A stretch of 29,514 nt of DNA from JBBIOI01 sp037443425 (GTDB lineage Bacteria; Desulfobacterota; BSN033; UBA1163), in assembly GCA_037443425.1 (NCBI GenBank), contig JBBIOI010000037.1, positions 1 through 29,514 of the forward strand. The letters run 5' to 3'. This document shows positions 8,052-15,258 of this stretch, in pieces (positions within the stretch are counted from its first letter, which is position 1; the number at the start of each line of letters is the position of its first letter). Below the pieces are notes generated by a model. The model was given only the letters and a program-made list of their open reading frames with translations, had not been told where the DNA came from and searched no databases. The translations under genes were made by a program, and so were the position numbers.

Positions 8052-8076
8052 ATCCACCGTTTTTTAAACGGTGGAT
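8052..8076. terminator. Strong hairpin after the oxidoreductase gene
   Basis: An 11-bp perfect stem (ATCCACCGTTT at 8052-8062 with AAACGGTGGAT at 8066-8076) closes on a 3-base loop, starting 3 bases after the stop at 8048. On the + strand no T-run follows. On the - strand the stem is followed by TTTTTTATTTTA, so it reads as an intrinsic terminator there, though no - strand gene ends here. It may act as a 3' stabiliser or as a decayed bidirectional terminator. Confidence 0.5.
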
Positions 8077-8153
8077 CCTTGAGAGGTTTGAGAGGAGGAA
8101 AGAGTTTTTACTTATATACATTCTACAATTCTTACATTAAAATAAGATTAAAA

Positions 8154-8177
8154 AAAGATTAAAAATTTTTAATCTTT
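8154..8177. promoter_or_regulatory. Perfect 24-bp A/T-rich palindrome upstream of the two-repeat protein
   Basis: AAAGATTAAAAA (8154-8165) is followed directly by its exact complement (8166-8177). It ends 20 bases before ATG 8198 and just before the ribosome site. It could be an operator, an attenuator hairpin, or an accident of AT-rich DNA; the symmetry is exact over 12 bases per arm. Confidence 0.4.
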
Positions 8178-8197
8178 CTCCAGAGGAGGTAAAGGAA

Positions 8198-8755
8198 ATG
8201 GTAGAGACAAAAAGGCTTACAGAGGAAGAATTTGTGATTCAGGCAATAAAAAAATTGAGAAAGGAACCTTATCGAGGCATCCACAGTGTTTACAGTGGTT
8301 TCAACGAAGCTTTCAGGAAGTATTTTGGAACAGACCCTGTTGAGACAACAAATAGATTGGCTGCTGAAGGTAAAATAGAGACACGTCCATTTAAAGGCGG
8401 AGTTATGTTATTTCTTCCAGGCGAGGCACCTAAAAGACCTTCAGCAGATGAGGTTATCAAGATTGTTCTGGGAAATGGAGATAAGAATCTTTCAGAGGAA
8501 GAATTCGTTATCGAAGGAATTAAGAAATTAAGAAAGGAACCCTATAAAGGAATTAATAGTGTTATAAGTGGATTTAACGAGGCATTTAGAAAACATTTTA
8601 ATAAAGACCCAATATCCATTACAAGCAAAATGGCTGAAGAAGGGAAGATAGAGATACTACCTCTGAAGGGTGCTAAAGGTGTTATGCTCTATCTGCCTGG
8701 AGAGGGACCAAGGGGCAGAAAGACCGAGGAGGCCCTTAAGAGGATATTAGAGTAG
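8198..8755 (+). CDS. Unknown protein made of two copies of a ~75-residue domain
   Basis: This 185-residue protein is an internal tandem duplication. Residues 7-78 and 98-172 align at an offset of 91: EEEFVIQAIKKLRKEPYRGI against EEEFVIEGIKKLRKEPYKGI. Both then share SGFNEAFRK, an AEEGKIE-type stretch and a GVMLxLPGE end. The C-terminal EEALKRILE also echoes the linker DEVIKIVLG. The helix-helix-turn-short-beta-hairpin pattern suggests a winged-helix-like fold, so nucleic acid binding is possible; this is inference. The ribosome site AGAGGAGGTAAAGGAA and the palindrome upstream support a real, regulated gene. Not recognised as a named family. Confidence 0.7.
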   Translation: MVETKRLTEEEFVIQAIKKLRKEPYRGIHSVYSGFNEAFRKYFGTDPVETTNRLAAEGKIETRPFKGGVMLFLPGEAPKRPSADEVIKIVLGNGDKNLSEEEFVIEGIKKLRKEPYKGINSVISGFNEAFRKHFNKDPISITSKMAEEGKIEILPLKGAKGVMLYLPGEGPRGRKTEEALKRILE

Positions 8756-8783
8756 TTTTTAAAAATTAAAAGAGGAGAAATAA

Positions 8784-9059
8784 ATGCTTGTTTATAAGGT
8801 TTATTATAAAAACTATAAGCTTAAAAAAGGAGAGTTGATGGGGATATTAATAGAGCGGAGGAAAGACCTGAGGGGGTTAAATCAGATAGAGTCTGGATTG
8901 AAATGGGCAAAATTGGTCTTTGGTCGTCTGGTAGAGGATAAAAAACACCTCTTTGTGGTTCCAAAAGAGTTAAAGATAGGTATTAAAACACGTTGGTTAG
9001 TTGAAAGAGGATTTATTACAAAGGATGAGTTAGTAGAGATTAATAAGCTCGCCGAATAG
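8784..9059 (+). CDS. Small conserved-looking protein of unknown function
   Basis: This is a 91-residue frame starting at ATG 8784 with AGAGGAGAAATAA in front. A second start, ATG 8838, has AAAAAAGGAG at good spacing, so a 73-residue form (MGILIERRKDLRG...) is also possible. The extra N-terminal part (YKVYYKNYKLKKGEL) is basic and beta-like. The body includes SGLKWAKLVFGRL and a VPKELKIG stretch, and ends in a helix. No signal peptide, membrane segment or metal motif is seen. It lies 28 bases after the two-repeat protein and may share its transcript. I do not know a function. Confidence 0.65.
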   Translation: MLVYKVYYKNYKLKKGELMGILIERRKDLRGLNQIESGLKWAKLVFGRLVEDKKHLFVVPKELKIGIKTRWLVERGFITKDELVEINKLAE

Positions 9060-9301
9060 TAAGTTCAAAAGAGATAAAAGTTTCTTTTCACTTGCTCCAA
9101 TTTTGTATCTGTCTTAAATAACGCTGCATTTTTAACTTTAAATAAGGTATTTTTTCTTTGCCCAATCTTAAAATTTAGATGCAGAATCCATTTTCCAAAT
9201 TTAAAAGGCGAAGTGGTAAGATTTTATTTTGATTTTTGATTATTTTCGTGGTAAAAATGAATTAGGACTTTGTTAATATATATTTTTAGGGGAGGAAAGT
9301 G
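9060..9301. other. Intergenic region (about 240 bp), no gene seen
   Basis: It is AT-rich with stops in all frames. CTGCAT near 9125 and ATGCAG near 9180 could pair over a long loop, but pairing is weak. The last bases (GGGGAGGAAAGTG) are the ribosome site of the next gene. A promoter for the DUF2180-receiver-glgC operon should lie here, but no convincing -35/-10 pair stands out. Confidence 0.4.
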
Positions 9302-9538
9302 ATGAAATGCTATGTATGTGCAAAGCAGGGGTTAGATGAAGAGGCTGTGGCAATATGTATTGTGTGTGGGATGGGTTTATGCCTGGGACATGCCTTTAAG
9401 GAGGAATTATTAGTCAAGGATATTGTTGACTGGGGCCTGGGAGAAGAAAAGATTACCTATCCAAATAAATTGCCTCGTTTTATATGTGCAGAATGTAAAT
9501 TAGCAATAGAACAGAGAAGGAAGATAGGAGTAAAATGA
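9302..9538 (+). CDS. DUF2180-family small zinc-binding protein
   Basis: This 78-residue cysteine-rich protein starts at ATG 9302, chosen because GGGGAGG sits 6 bases before it (GTG 9299 would be too close). It opens MKCYVCAKQG, then has CIVCGMGLCLGH and, near the end, CAEC. The paired CxxC/CxxxC-H ligands indicate one or two zinc sites. The MKCYxCAK...VAxCIVCGxGLC layout is that of DUF2180, known mostly from archaea and anaerobic bacteria, with no established function. The stop overlaps the receiver gene by ATGA (9535-9538), so the two are coupled. A role as a partner or regulator of the receiver protein is inference. Confidence 0.78.
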   Translation: MKCYVCAKQGLDEEAVAICIVCGMGLCLGHAFKEELLVKDIVDWGLGEEKITYPNKLPRFICAECKLAIEQRRKIGVK

Positions 9539-9903
9539 AGAAAAAGATATTAATTGCAGAAGATGAAGAAGGATTAAGGCTTCTTTACGAAGAGGAACTT
9601 AAGTCAGAGGGTTATGATGTAATTACAGCAAAAAATGGCAAGGAGGCAATCGAAAAGCTTGAGGTTGAAAAGCCGGATTTAATCATACTTGACATAGTGA
9701 TGCCTGTTATGAACGGAATGGAGGCCCTGGGAAGGATTTTGGGAAAGGAAAAGGGGATACCCATAATTCTAAATTCATCTTATTCCAGCTATAAAGATAA
9801 TTTTATGAGTTGGGCTGCTGACGCTTACATTACCAAATCGGTTAATTTAGATGAATTAAAAAACAAAGTAAAGGAGCTCTTAGAAAAAGGCAGACCAAGA
9901 TGA
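9535..9903 (+). CDS. Single-domain response regulator (CheY-like receiver)
   Basis: This 122-residue protein consists only of a receiver domain, with no DNA-binding or enzymatic output. The acidic pocket is E9/D10, the phosphoacceptor is D53 in LDIVMPVMNG, the switch Ser is S81 or S82 after PIILN, and the invariant Lys is K101 in ITKS. It overlaps the upstream DUF2180 gene and the downstream glgC gene by ATGA at each side (9535-9538 and 9900-9903). No histidine kinase is in the window, so its partner must be elsewhere. The arrangement hints at signalling linked to glycogen synthesis, either by protein-protein contact or simply by co-transcription. Confidence 0.92.
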   Translation: MKKKILIAEDEEGLRLLYEEELKSEGYDVITAKNGKEAIEKLEVEKPDLIILDIVMPVMNGMEALGRILGKEKGIPIILNSSYSSYKDNFMSWAADAYITKSVNLDELKNKVKELLEKGRPR

Positions 9904-11105
9904 AGAAAGTCCTTGCAATGGTCCTGGCAGGGGGAAGAGGAGAGAGGCTTTACCCCCTGACAAGAGACCGTGCAAAGCCTGCTGTTCCATTTGGGGCAAT
10001 CTATCGGATTATAGATTTTACCCTGTCAAACTGTATCAATTCAAATATTCGAAGGATCTACATACTTACACAATATAAATCAATATCCCTCGAAAGGCAC
10101 ATTAAATTGGGCTGGAATATCCTTCCTCCAATCCTTGGTGAATTTATTGGATTAATCCCCGCCCAACAAAGGATAAATGAGCAGTGGTACCAGGGGACAG
10201 CAGATGCGATTTATCAGAATATTTATACACTTCAAGAGGAAAAACCAGAGATTGTCTTAATCCTTTCTGGAGATCATGTCTATAAGATGGACTATCAGAA
10301 AATGATAAATTTTCACCTTGAAAAGGGTGCAGATCTTACTGTTGCAGCAATACGCATGGACCGTAAATATTCAAGGGATTTTGGGGTGATTGTGATTGAT
10401 AGTAACTGGAGGATTATAGGATTTCAGGAGAAGCCTGAAGAACCAAAGACAATCCCGGAAGATCCCCAGGCGATCCTTGCATCAATGGGTATCTATATAT
10501 TTAGGACAGAGAAATTGGTAAAAAGATTGATCGAAGATGCCCGTTCAGAATCAACACATGATTTTGGTAGGGATATCATTCCCTCTATGATTGAGAAAGA
10601 TAGCGTATTTGCCTTTGATTTTCTTGAAGCGGATCCTGGAGGTATCGGCTATTGGAGGGATGTGGGAACTATCGATGCATACTATGAAGCAAATATGGAC
10701 CTCGTATCTGTAACACCAAAATTAAATCTCTATGACCCAAACTGGCCTATATTAACCTATCACCCTCCCTATCCACCTGCAAAGACTGTACATGATGAAC
10801 AAGGAAGGGTTGGAACAGCAATTAATTCCATAATATCGAGTGGGTGTATTATTAGTGGCGGTAGTGTCAAACGATCGATCCTTTCTCCAAGGGTTATGAT
10901 TCATAGCTATGCCGAGATCGAGGATTCCATATTGTTAGACGGAGTTGATGTTGGAAGGTATGCCAAGATAAAGAGGGCAATCATTGATAAAGGTGTTAAG
11001 ATTCCAGCGGGTTTTAAGATTGGATATGATATTAATCAAGATGCAAAGATATTCACTGTAACACGCTCAGGGATTGTTGTTGTACCTAAGTGGATTAAAT
11101 TATGA
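9900..11105 (+). CDS. glgC: Glucose-1-phosphate adenylyltransferase (ADP-glucose pyrophosphorylase)
   Basis: This 401-residue enzyme makes ADP-glucose from ATP and glucose-1-phosphate, the committed step of bacterial glycogen synthesis. The N-terminal nucleotide loop LAGGRGERLYPLT is at 9-21, followed by RAKPAVPFG. Further family blocks are QWYQGTADAIYQN, LSGDHVYKMDY, GFQEKPEEP and YWRDVGT. The C-terminal part has the left-handed beta-helix pattern (SVKRSILSPRVMI.., DSILLDGVDVGRYAKI). Length fits the family. The start overlaps the receiver stop by ATGA. No glgA or glgB is adjacent, and the strand switches 43 bases later. Confidence 0.95.
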   Translation: MKKVLAMVLAGGRGERLYPLTRDRAKPAVPFGAIYRIIDFTLSNCINSNIRRIYILTQYKSISLERHIKLGWNILPPILGEFIGLIPAQQRINEQWYQGTADAIYQNIYTLQEEKPEIVLILSGDHVYKMDYQKMINFHLEKGADLTVAAIRMDRKYSRDFGVIVIDSNWRIIGFQEKPEEPKTIPEDPQAILASMGIYIFRTEKLVKRLIEDARSESTHDFGRDIIPSMIEKDSVFAFDFLEADPGGIGYWRDVGTIDAYYEANMDLVSVTPKLNLYDPNWPILTYHPPYPPAKTVHDEQGRVGTAINSIISSGCIISGGSVKRSILSPRVMIHSYAEIEDSILLDGVDVGRYAKIKRAIIDKGVKIPAGFKIGYDINQDAKIFTVTRSGIVVVPKWIKL

Positions 11106-11148
11106 GAATGCCCAAGTGTATTAAGCAAAGCACCATGATCTTCTCTTT

Positions 11149-12141
11149 TTAAACCTTATGTAAGGTAATAGTATTTTTAGCAAATATTTCCTCTATCTTT
11201 ATCCCCTTCTTTATCAACCCCTGCTCGGTTGAATATTGTATAAGGGTATTTATAGTCTTAATATTTTTTTCGATACCATAAGGCCAGAAGTCTTCACCCA
11301 TTATATCTCGAGTCATCTCTATGTTCCCTAATAGCCAGGGAAGACTATATTTAAGTGCAGAAGTATCGTAGAGATTCTTGATACATATCTCTTTTGCAAG
11401 GCAGAAGGCTTTGTATAGACTCTGTGCTACCCATGGGTAATTTTTATAGACATCCTCTCTTATGACGATTGTATGCATTATTGGGAAGATCTTATGTTTC
11501 TCATAGTATTTAACTTCTTCTCTTTGAAAGTCTTCAAATAGACGTTTTACCTTTGCCTTTCCTTCTTTGTAAGTGGAAGGCTGTCTCGGGGTAATCAAGG
11601 CATCGATCTCACCCTCTTCAAGCATTTTACTTAAAGTCTTTTGAGGAGGGATCTGCGAGATTTTAATAAAGGGCGGCAAACTTAAAGGAATCTTCTCCTC
11701 TCTTCCAGGATGCTCAAGTCCTCCTGTATACCACTTCATCTCTCTGGGCAAAACACCATACTCATGCTGTAGAATTCCACGAACCCATACAGCTGCTGTA
11801 ACCTGATATTCAGGGACACCGACCTTTTTACCTCGAAGGTCTTGGGGTTTCTTTATCTTAGAATCTCTATTTATATAGATAGCAGAATGTCTAAACATAC
11901 GGGATGGGAAGACAGGAATGGCTACAAAATCCCTATTTCCTCTTGAATAATTTATAAGGTAAGACGAGAAAGACATCTCAGATACATGAAATTCTTTATA
12001 ACGAAGCATGTGAAAAAAGATTTCTTCAGGTGAAAGTGGAAGATATATGATGTCAATCCCTTCAGGTTTTACCCTTCCATCCATAAGTGGTCTCGTCCTA
12101 TCATAATCTCCACATGCAAGAGTTAGTTGAAGTGATCTCAT
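11149..12141 (-). CDS. 4,5-dihydroxyphthalate decarboxylase-like protein (SBP-fold family)
   Basis: This 330-residue protein begins LTLACGDYDRTRPLMDGRV and contains VSEMSFSSYL, RMFRHSAIYIN, PQDLRGKKVGVPEYQVTAAVWVRG and a late DVYKNYPWVAQSLYKAF. This is the layout of 4,5-dihydroxyphthalate decarboxylase (Pht5/OhpC-type), whose fold is related to NMT1/THI5 periplasmic binding proteins. There is no signal peptide, so a cytoplasmic location is expected. AAAGGAG precedes the ATG. It is the last gene of the - strand cluster, 14 bases after the TctA-TctB fusion. Many family members have untested substrates; here it could be a decarboxylase for an aromatic dicarboxylate or an accessory binding protein. 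Confidence 0.72.
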   Translation of the reverse strand: MRSLQLTLACGDYDRTRPLMDGRVKPEGIDIIYLPLSPEEIFFHMLRYKEFHVSEMSFSSYLINYSRGNRDFVAIPVFPSRMFRHSAIYINRDSKIKKPQDLRGKKVGVPEYQVTAAVWVRGILQHEYGVLPREMKWYTGGLEHPGREEKIPLSLPPFIKISQIPPQKTLSKMLEEGEIDALITPRQPSTYKEGKAKVKRLFEDFQREEVKYYEKHKIFPIMHTIVIREDVYKNYPWVAQSLYKAFCLAKEICIKNLYDTSALKYSLPWLLGNIEMTRDIMGEDFWPYGIEKNIKTINTLIQYSTEQGLIKKGIKIEEIFAKNTITLHKV

Positions 12142-12155
12142 TTTTAACTCCTTTC

Positions 12156-14159
12156 TTAAAGAGCAGGTATTTTAAACCATAAGAATATCTTTCCCGAAGG
12201 GAAAGGAACATGAAGCAGACGGTAGAAAAGTATATAGATAAATACCCATATAGAGATTGTTAGAAGAATACTTATCAGCCATCTCTCTTTATAACTCACT
12301 TTTAATTGAATAAAACTACAGAGCGAAGTTCCTATAGGAAAGCCCAGAAGCCATATCCCAAAAAAATATGCAAATATCCAAGAAAATATATTTATTATCC
12401 TCTGTTTAAAAACTTTCCTTGGTATCTCAGGTTGAGTGCTTCCTGAAAGATTATCTTTTAAAATCGTTTTCGTTGTTAGCTCTCTATATAATTGAAAAAT
12501 AGAAAGGAATAATACGGGAAATCCAATTACCCATGGGAATATACCTGTTCTAAAATCAAAACGTCGACTCTCTATAAGTGCAATGATGAATATAGCAATT
12601 ATAAAGAATGAAAATACCGCTTCCCAACCAACCTTAAATCCACCTTTCTCAAAAGATTTTTTAAATTCGAGATCCTTATTCTTTCTTCTTTTAATGATGG
12701 GATATACAGCTCCAATCAATGTTATAAGTATAAGGACAATAACTGCGGGTCTAAGTATCCACGCCAGGCCATAATTATCTATAGATATAAATAACCTGTT
12801 CTCTGCAAGTGGACCAAGTACAAGACCAAGGATCAAAGGAGGTCTTGGCCAGTTAAGTTGTTGAAGAATCCATCCCAGTACTCCAAAGACAAGGACAAGG
12901 ATAAGATCTTCAAATACATTCTTTTCAGCAAATGCCCCAAGATATATTAATAGAATAATGAATGGGATGACAAGGCTACCACGGAGCTGTGTAACCTTCA
13001 CTAATTGATTGAGTATAAGAAAACATATACCGACTGTAATAAGGTTTGAAAACACATTTATCCATACAAAAGAGAATGTAAGATCAAGATGACCTTTTGG
13101 GGGAGGAAGTAACATATCTGGTCCGGGGACGACTCCCTGGATTAAGAATGCACCCATAAGAATAGCCATCATCACACTCGGAGGTATACCAAATGAGACC
13201 ATTGTAATAAGACTTCCACCAAGTGTAGAGTTATTTGCTGCACCTGGGCCAAGGACTCCTTCTACTGCTCCTTTTCCAAACCTTTCCTGATGTGGAGAGC
13301 TCTGAACAGCATGGGCATAGGCAAGCCATTGTGTTGTTGCTCCACCGATGCCAGGTATGATGGCTGTATAACTTCCAATTGCACTACAGCGTATAACAAG
13401 CCACCAATTTCGAAAGGTATCCTTGACCCCTTGCATCACCCCACCAACGCGGTTGGTATACTTTTCTGAGATGCTTGACCCTGAGACTGCAAGGTCGATT
13501 AGTTCTGGAATGGCAAAAAATCCTATAGTAATTGGAACAAGGCCAATACCATCCCACAGAAATAGCTGGCCAAATGTGTATCTCTGGATTCCAGTGATAG
13601 GGCTAACCCCAATCGTTGAAAGGAATAACCCAATTGCACCACAGATAAGCCCTTTTAGCAAGGCCTCTCCGCTTAGTGAAGCAACAAATGTGATTCCTAA
13701 TATAGCAAGCATAAAGAATTCGGGAGAACCGAATGTCAATACAAGTGGCCGAACAATTGGGATAGCAATGGCAAGGGCAAATGCCCCAAATATTGCTCCT
13801 ATAAGGGAGCTCATAAGGGCAGCCCCGAGTGCACGGCCTGGCTCTCCTTTTTTGGCCATTGGGTGACCATCGATAATAGTGGCTGCTGTTGTTGGTTCTC
13901 CTGGCACTCCAAATAGAATTGATGTAATATCGCCTGTCGTGTTTGTTACTGATGCCATTCCCAGAAGGAATGCAAATGCCTCAACAGGTTTCATCTTGAT
14001 AATAAAGGGAAGCATGAGGGCAAGGGTTGTAGGTCCTCCAAGCCCAGGTAGAATGCCTACTGCAAAGCCTATAACTATACCAAGTAACATAAGCCCGAAG
14101 GTAGTTCCTGAAAAGATTTGAAAAAGGCCTGAAAAAAAGGCATCTATCATCTCAACCAT
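12156..14159 (-). CDS. Tripartite tricarboxylate transporter permease, TctA-TctB fusion
   Basis: This 667-residue membrane protein fuses the large and small membrane subunits of a TTT importer. Residues 1-490 are TctA, with the two repeated glycine/proline loops GILPGLGGPTT (35-45) and AIIPGIGGATT (266-276), the NTTGDITSILFGVPGEPTTAATIIDGHP region (73-100, cited by position) and many membrane helices. After a basic linker (490-505), residues about 510-655 form the four-helix TctB domain. TTT systems use the ion gradient and an extracytoplasmic TctC protein to import carboxylates. Its TctC (14189-15208) lies just upstream. Starts at ATG 14159; ATG 14150 is an alternative. Fusion of TctA and TctB is less common than separate genes. 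Confidence 0.9.
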   Translation of the reverse strand: MVEMIDAFFSGLFQIFSGTTFGLMLLGIVIGFAVGILPGLGGPTTLALMLPFIIKMKPVEAFAFLLGMASVTNTTGDITSILFGVPGEPTTAATIIDGHPMAKKGEPGRALGAALMSSLIGAIFGAFALAIAIPIVRPLVLTFGSPEFFMLAILGITFVASLSGEALLKGLICGAIGLFLSTIGVSPITGIQRYTFGQLFLWDGIGLVPITIGFFAIPELIDLAVSGSSISEKYTNRVGGVMQGVKDTFRNWWLVIRCSAIGSYTAIIPGIGGATTQWLAYAHAVQSSPHQERFGKGAVEGVLGPGAANNSTLGGSLITMVSFGIPPSVMMAILMGAFLIQGVVPGPDMLLPPPKGHLDLTFSFVWINVFSNLITVGICFLILNQLVKVTQLRGSLVIPFIILLIYLGAFAEKNVFEDLILVLVFGVLGWILQQLNWPRPPLILGLVLGPLAENRLFISIDNYGLAWILRPAVIVLILITLIGAVYPIIKRRKNKDLEFKKSFEKGGFKVGWEAVFSFFIIAIFIIALIESRRFDFRTGIFPWVIGFPVLFLSIFQLYRELTTKTILKDNLSGSTQPEIPRKVFKQRIINIFSWIFAYFFGIWLLGFPIGTSLCSFIQLKVSYKERWLISILLTISIWVFIYILFYRLLHVPFPSGKIFLWFKIPAL

Positions 14160-14188
14160 CTATACCCTCATGATCTCACTGTATAATT

Positions 14189-15208
14189 TTACTTAAATAG
14201 TATATCCTTCATTTTGGTTATCAATCCTAGATCCATCTTAAATATTTCAGCTACAGCCTTTTCAAGCTCTTCACCTGAGACAGGTTTTAAATCAAGCTTT
14301 GCCTTTTCTGTTTCTGCAAGAAATTCTTTATCTTTAAGTGTTTCATTAAATGCCTTTCTCAATATCTGAACATGTTCTTTTGGAGTTGCGGGTGGCAGGA
14401 CAAATGGTCTCGCAAATAGACTTGGATTATGGATACCAAGTTCGATCATCTGGCGTGCCTCTTCTGTCTTTGCGTAACTTATAGCAAGTGGAACATTTGG
14501 GAGATCTGGAAGCGGCTTCGGAACTGCCTGAAGGATAACTACCACATCCCCTGATTCCAAGGCTTTACGCCATGTCACTTTCATGGATGCCCATCCCCAT
14601 GTAGATCCTGCCAGCTCACCACTTTCACATGCTAACCTGATATCTGCAGTTCCTTTATATCCAGAAATTAGTTGTATAGGAAGGCCAAGGGCTGCTTTTA
14701 CAATTCTTATTACATTGTCTGGTGCATAGGCACCCAGTCCTACACCTCCCATCTTTACTGGTGTTTTAGAGGCCATCCATTTTTCCATTGAGGTTATACC
14801 ACTTGCCTTTGTAAATGCAAATGCACAGTCTTCGGTTACTGCAGCTCCAATGAATTCAAACTTTGTTGCTTCAAATTCAATTCCTGGCTGCCCCATAAGC
14901 TTGTTAAAGAATAGGCCTCCATTAAAGTGACCAATAGTTAAACCATCTGGTTTTGCAATCTTATAAAGGTAATTTGCTGAGATCAGACTCCCTGCTCCAG
15001 TCATATTTTCAACTATGATCGAAGGCTTCCCGGGGATATATCTACCCATATGCCGTGCAAGCACCCTTGCATAAGTATCATATCCACCTCCTGCAGAATA
15101 TCCAACAATTATTCGAATGGTCTTTCCTTCATAAAAAGATGCGATACAGATATTTGAAGCAAAAATAAGACAAAGTGATATTGGTATTAATAATATCTTT
15201 TTAAGCAT
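14189..15208 (-). CDS. TTT-family extracytoplasmic solute-binding protein (TctC/Bug)
   Basis: This 339-residue protein has an N-terminal signal peptide (KK, hydrophobic LLIPISLCLIFASNICIA, cleavage near residue 23). The Bug-family opening then follows: KTIRIIVGYSAGGGYDTYARVLARHM and a VENMTGAGSL block. The C-terminal half has the DIRLACESGE/TWGW hinge and RPFVLPPATP. It should capture a carboxylate in the periplasm and deliver it to the TctA-TctB fusion encoded 29 bases downstream. AAGGAGGT precedes the ATG. The ligand cannot be read from the sequence; the cluster suggests an aromatic or aliphatic carboxylate. Confidence 0.88.
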   Translation of the reverse strand: MLKKILLIPISLCLIFASNICIASFYEGKTIRIIVGYSAGGGYDTYARVLARHMGRYIPGKPSIIVENMTGAGSLISANYLYKIAKPDGLTIGHFNGGLFFNKLMGQPGIEFEATKFEFIGAAVTEDCAFAFTKASGITSMEKWMASKTPVKMGGVGLGAYAPDNVIRIVKAALGLPIQLISGYKGTADIRLACESGELAGSTWGWASMKVTWRKALESGDVVVILQAVPKPLPDLPNVPLAISYAKTEEARQMIELGIHNPSLFARPFVLPPATPKEHVQILRKAFNETLKDKEFLAETEKAKLDLKPVSGEELEKAVAEIFKMDLGLITKMKDILFK

Positions 15209-15258
15209 AGACCTTACCTCCTTTCTAATTTTTTGAAACTTCTCAACAACTCATAGAG

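Noticed and set aside
11106..11148. Shared terminator between the converging glgC and decarboxylase-like genes
   Set aside because: Only 43 bases with no convincing stem; the short T-run alone is not enough.
11149..12141. Periplasmic ABC-type binding protein (NMT1/THI5-like)
   Set aside because: The fold is related, but there is no signal peptide and no ABC transporter gene in the window.
13423..13866. Long + strand frame opposite the TctA-TctB fusion
   Set aside because: It is a complementary-strand shadow of a well-supported membrane protein gene, with no ribosome site and no family pattern. The same holds for other antisense frames such as 18222-18728, 26549-26812 and 23981-24569.
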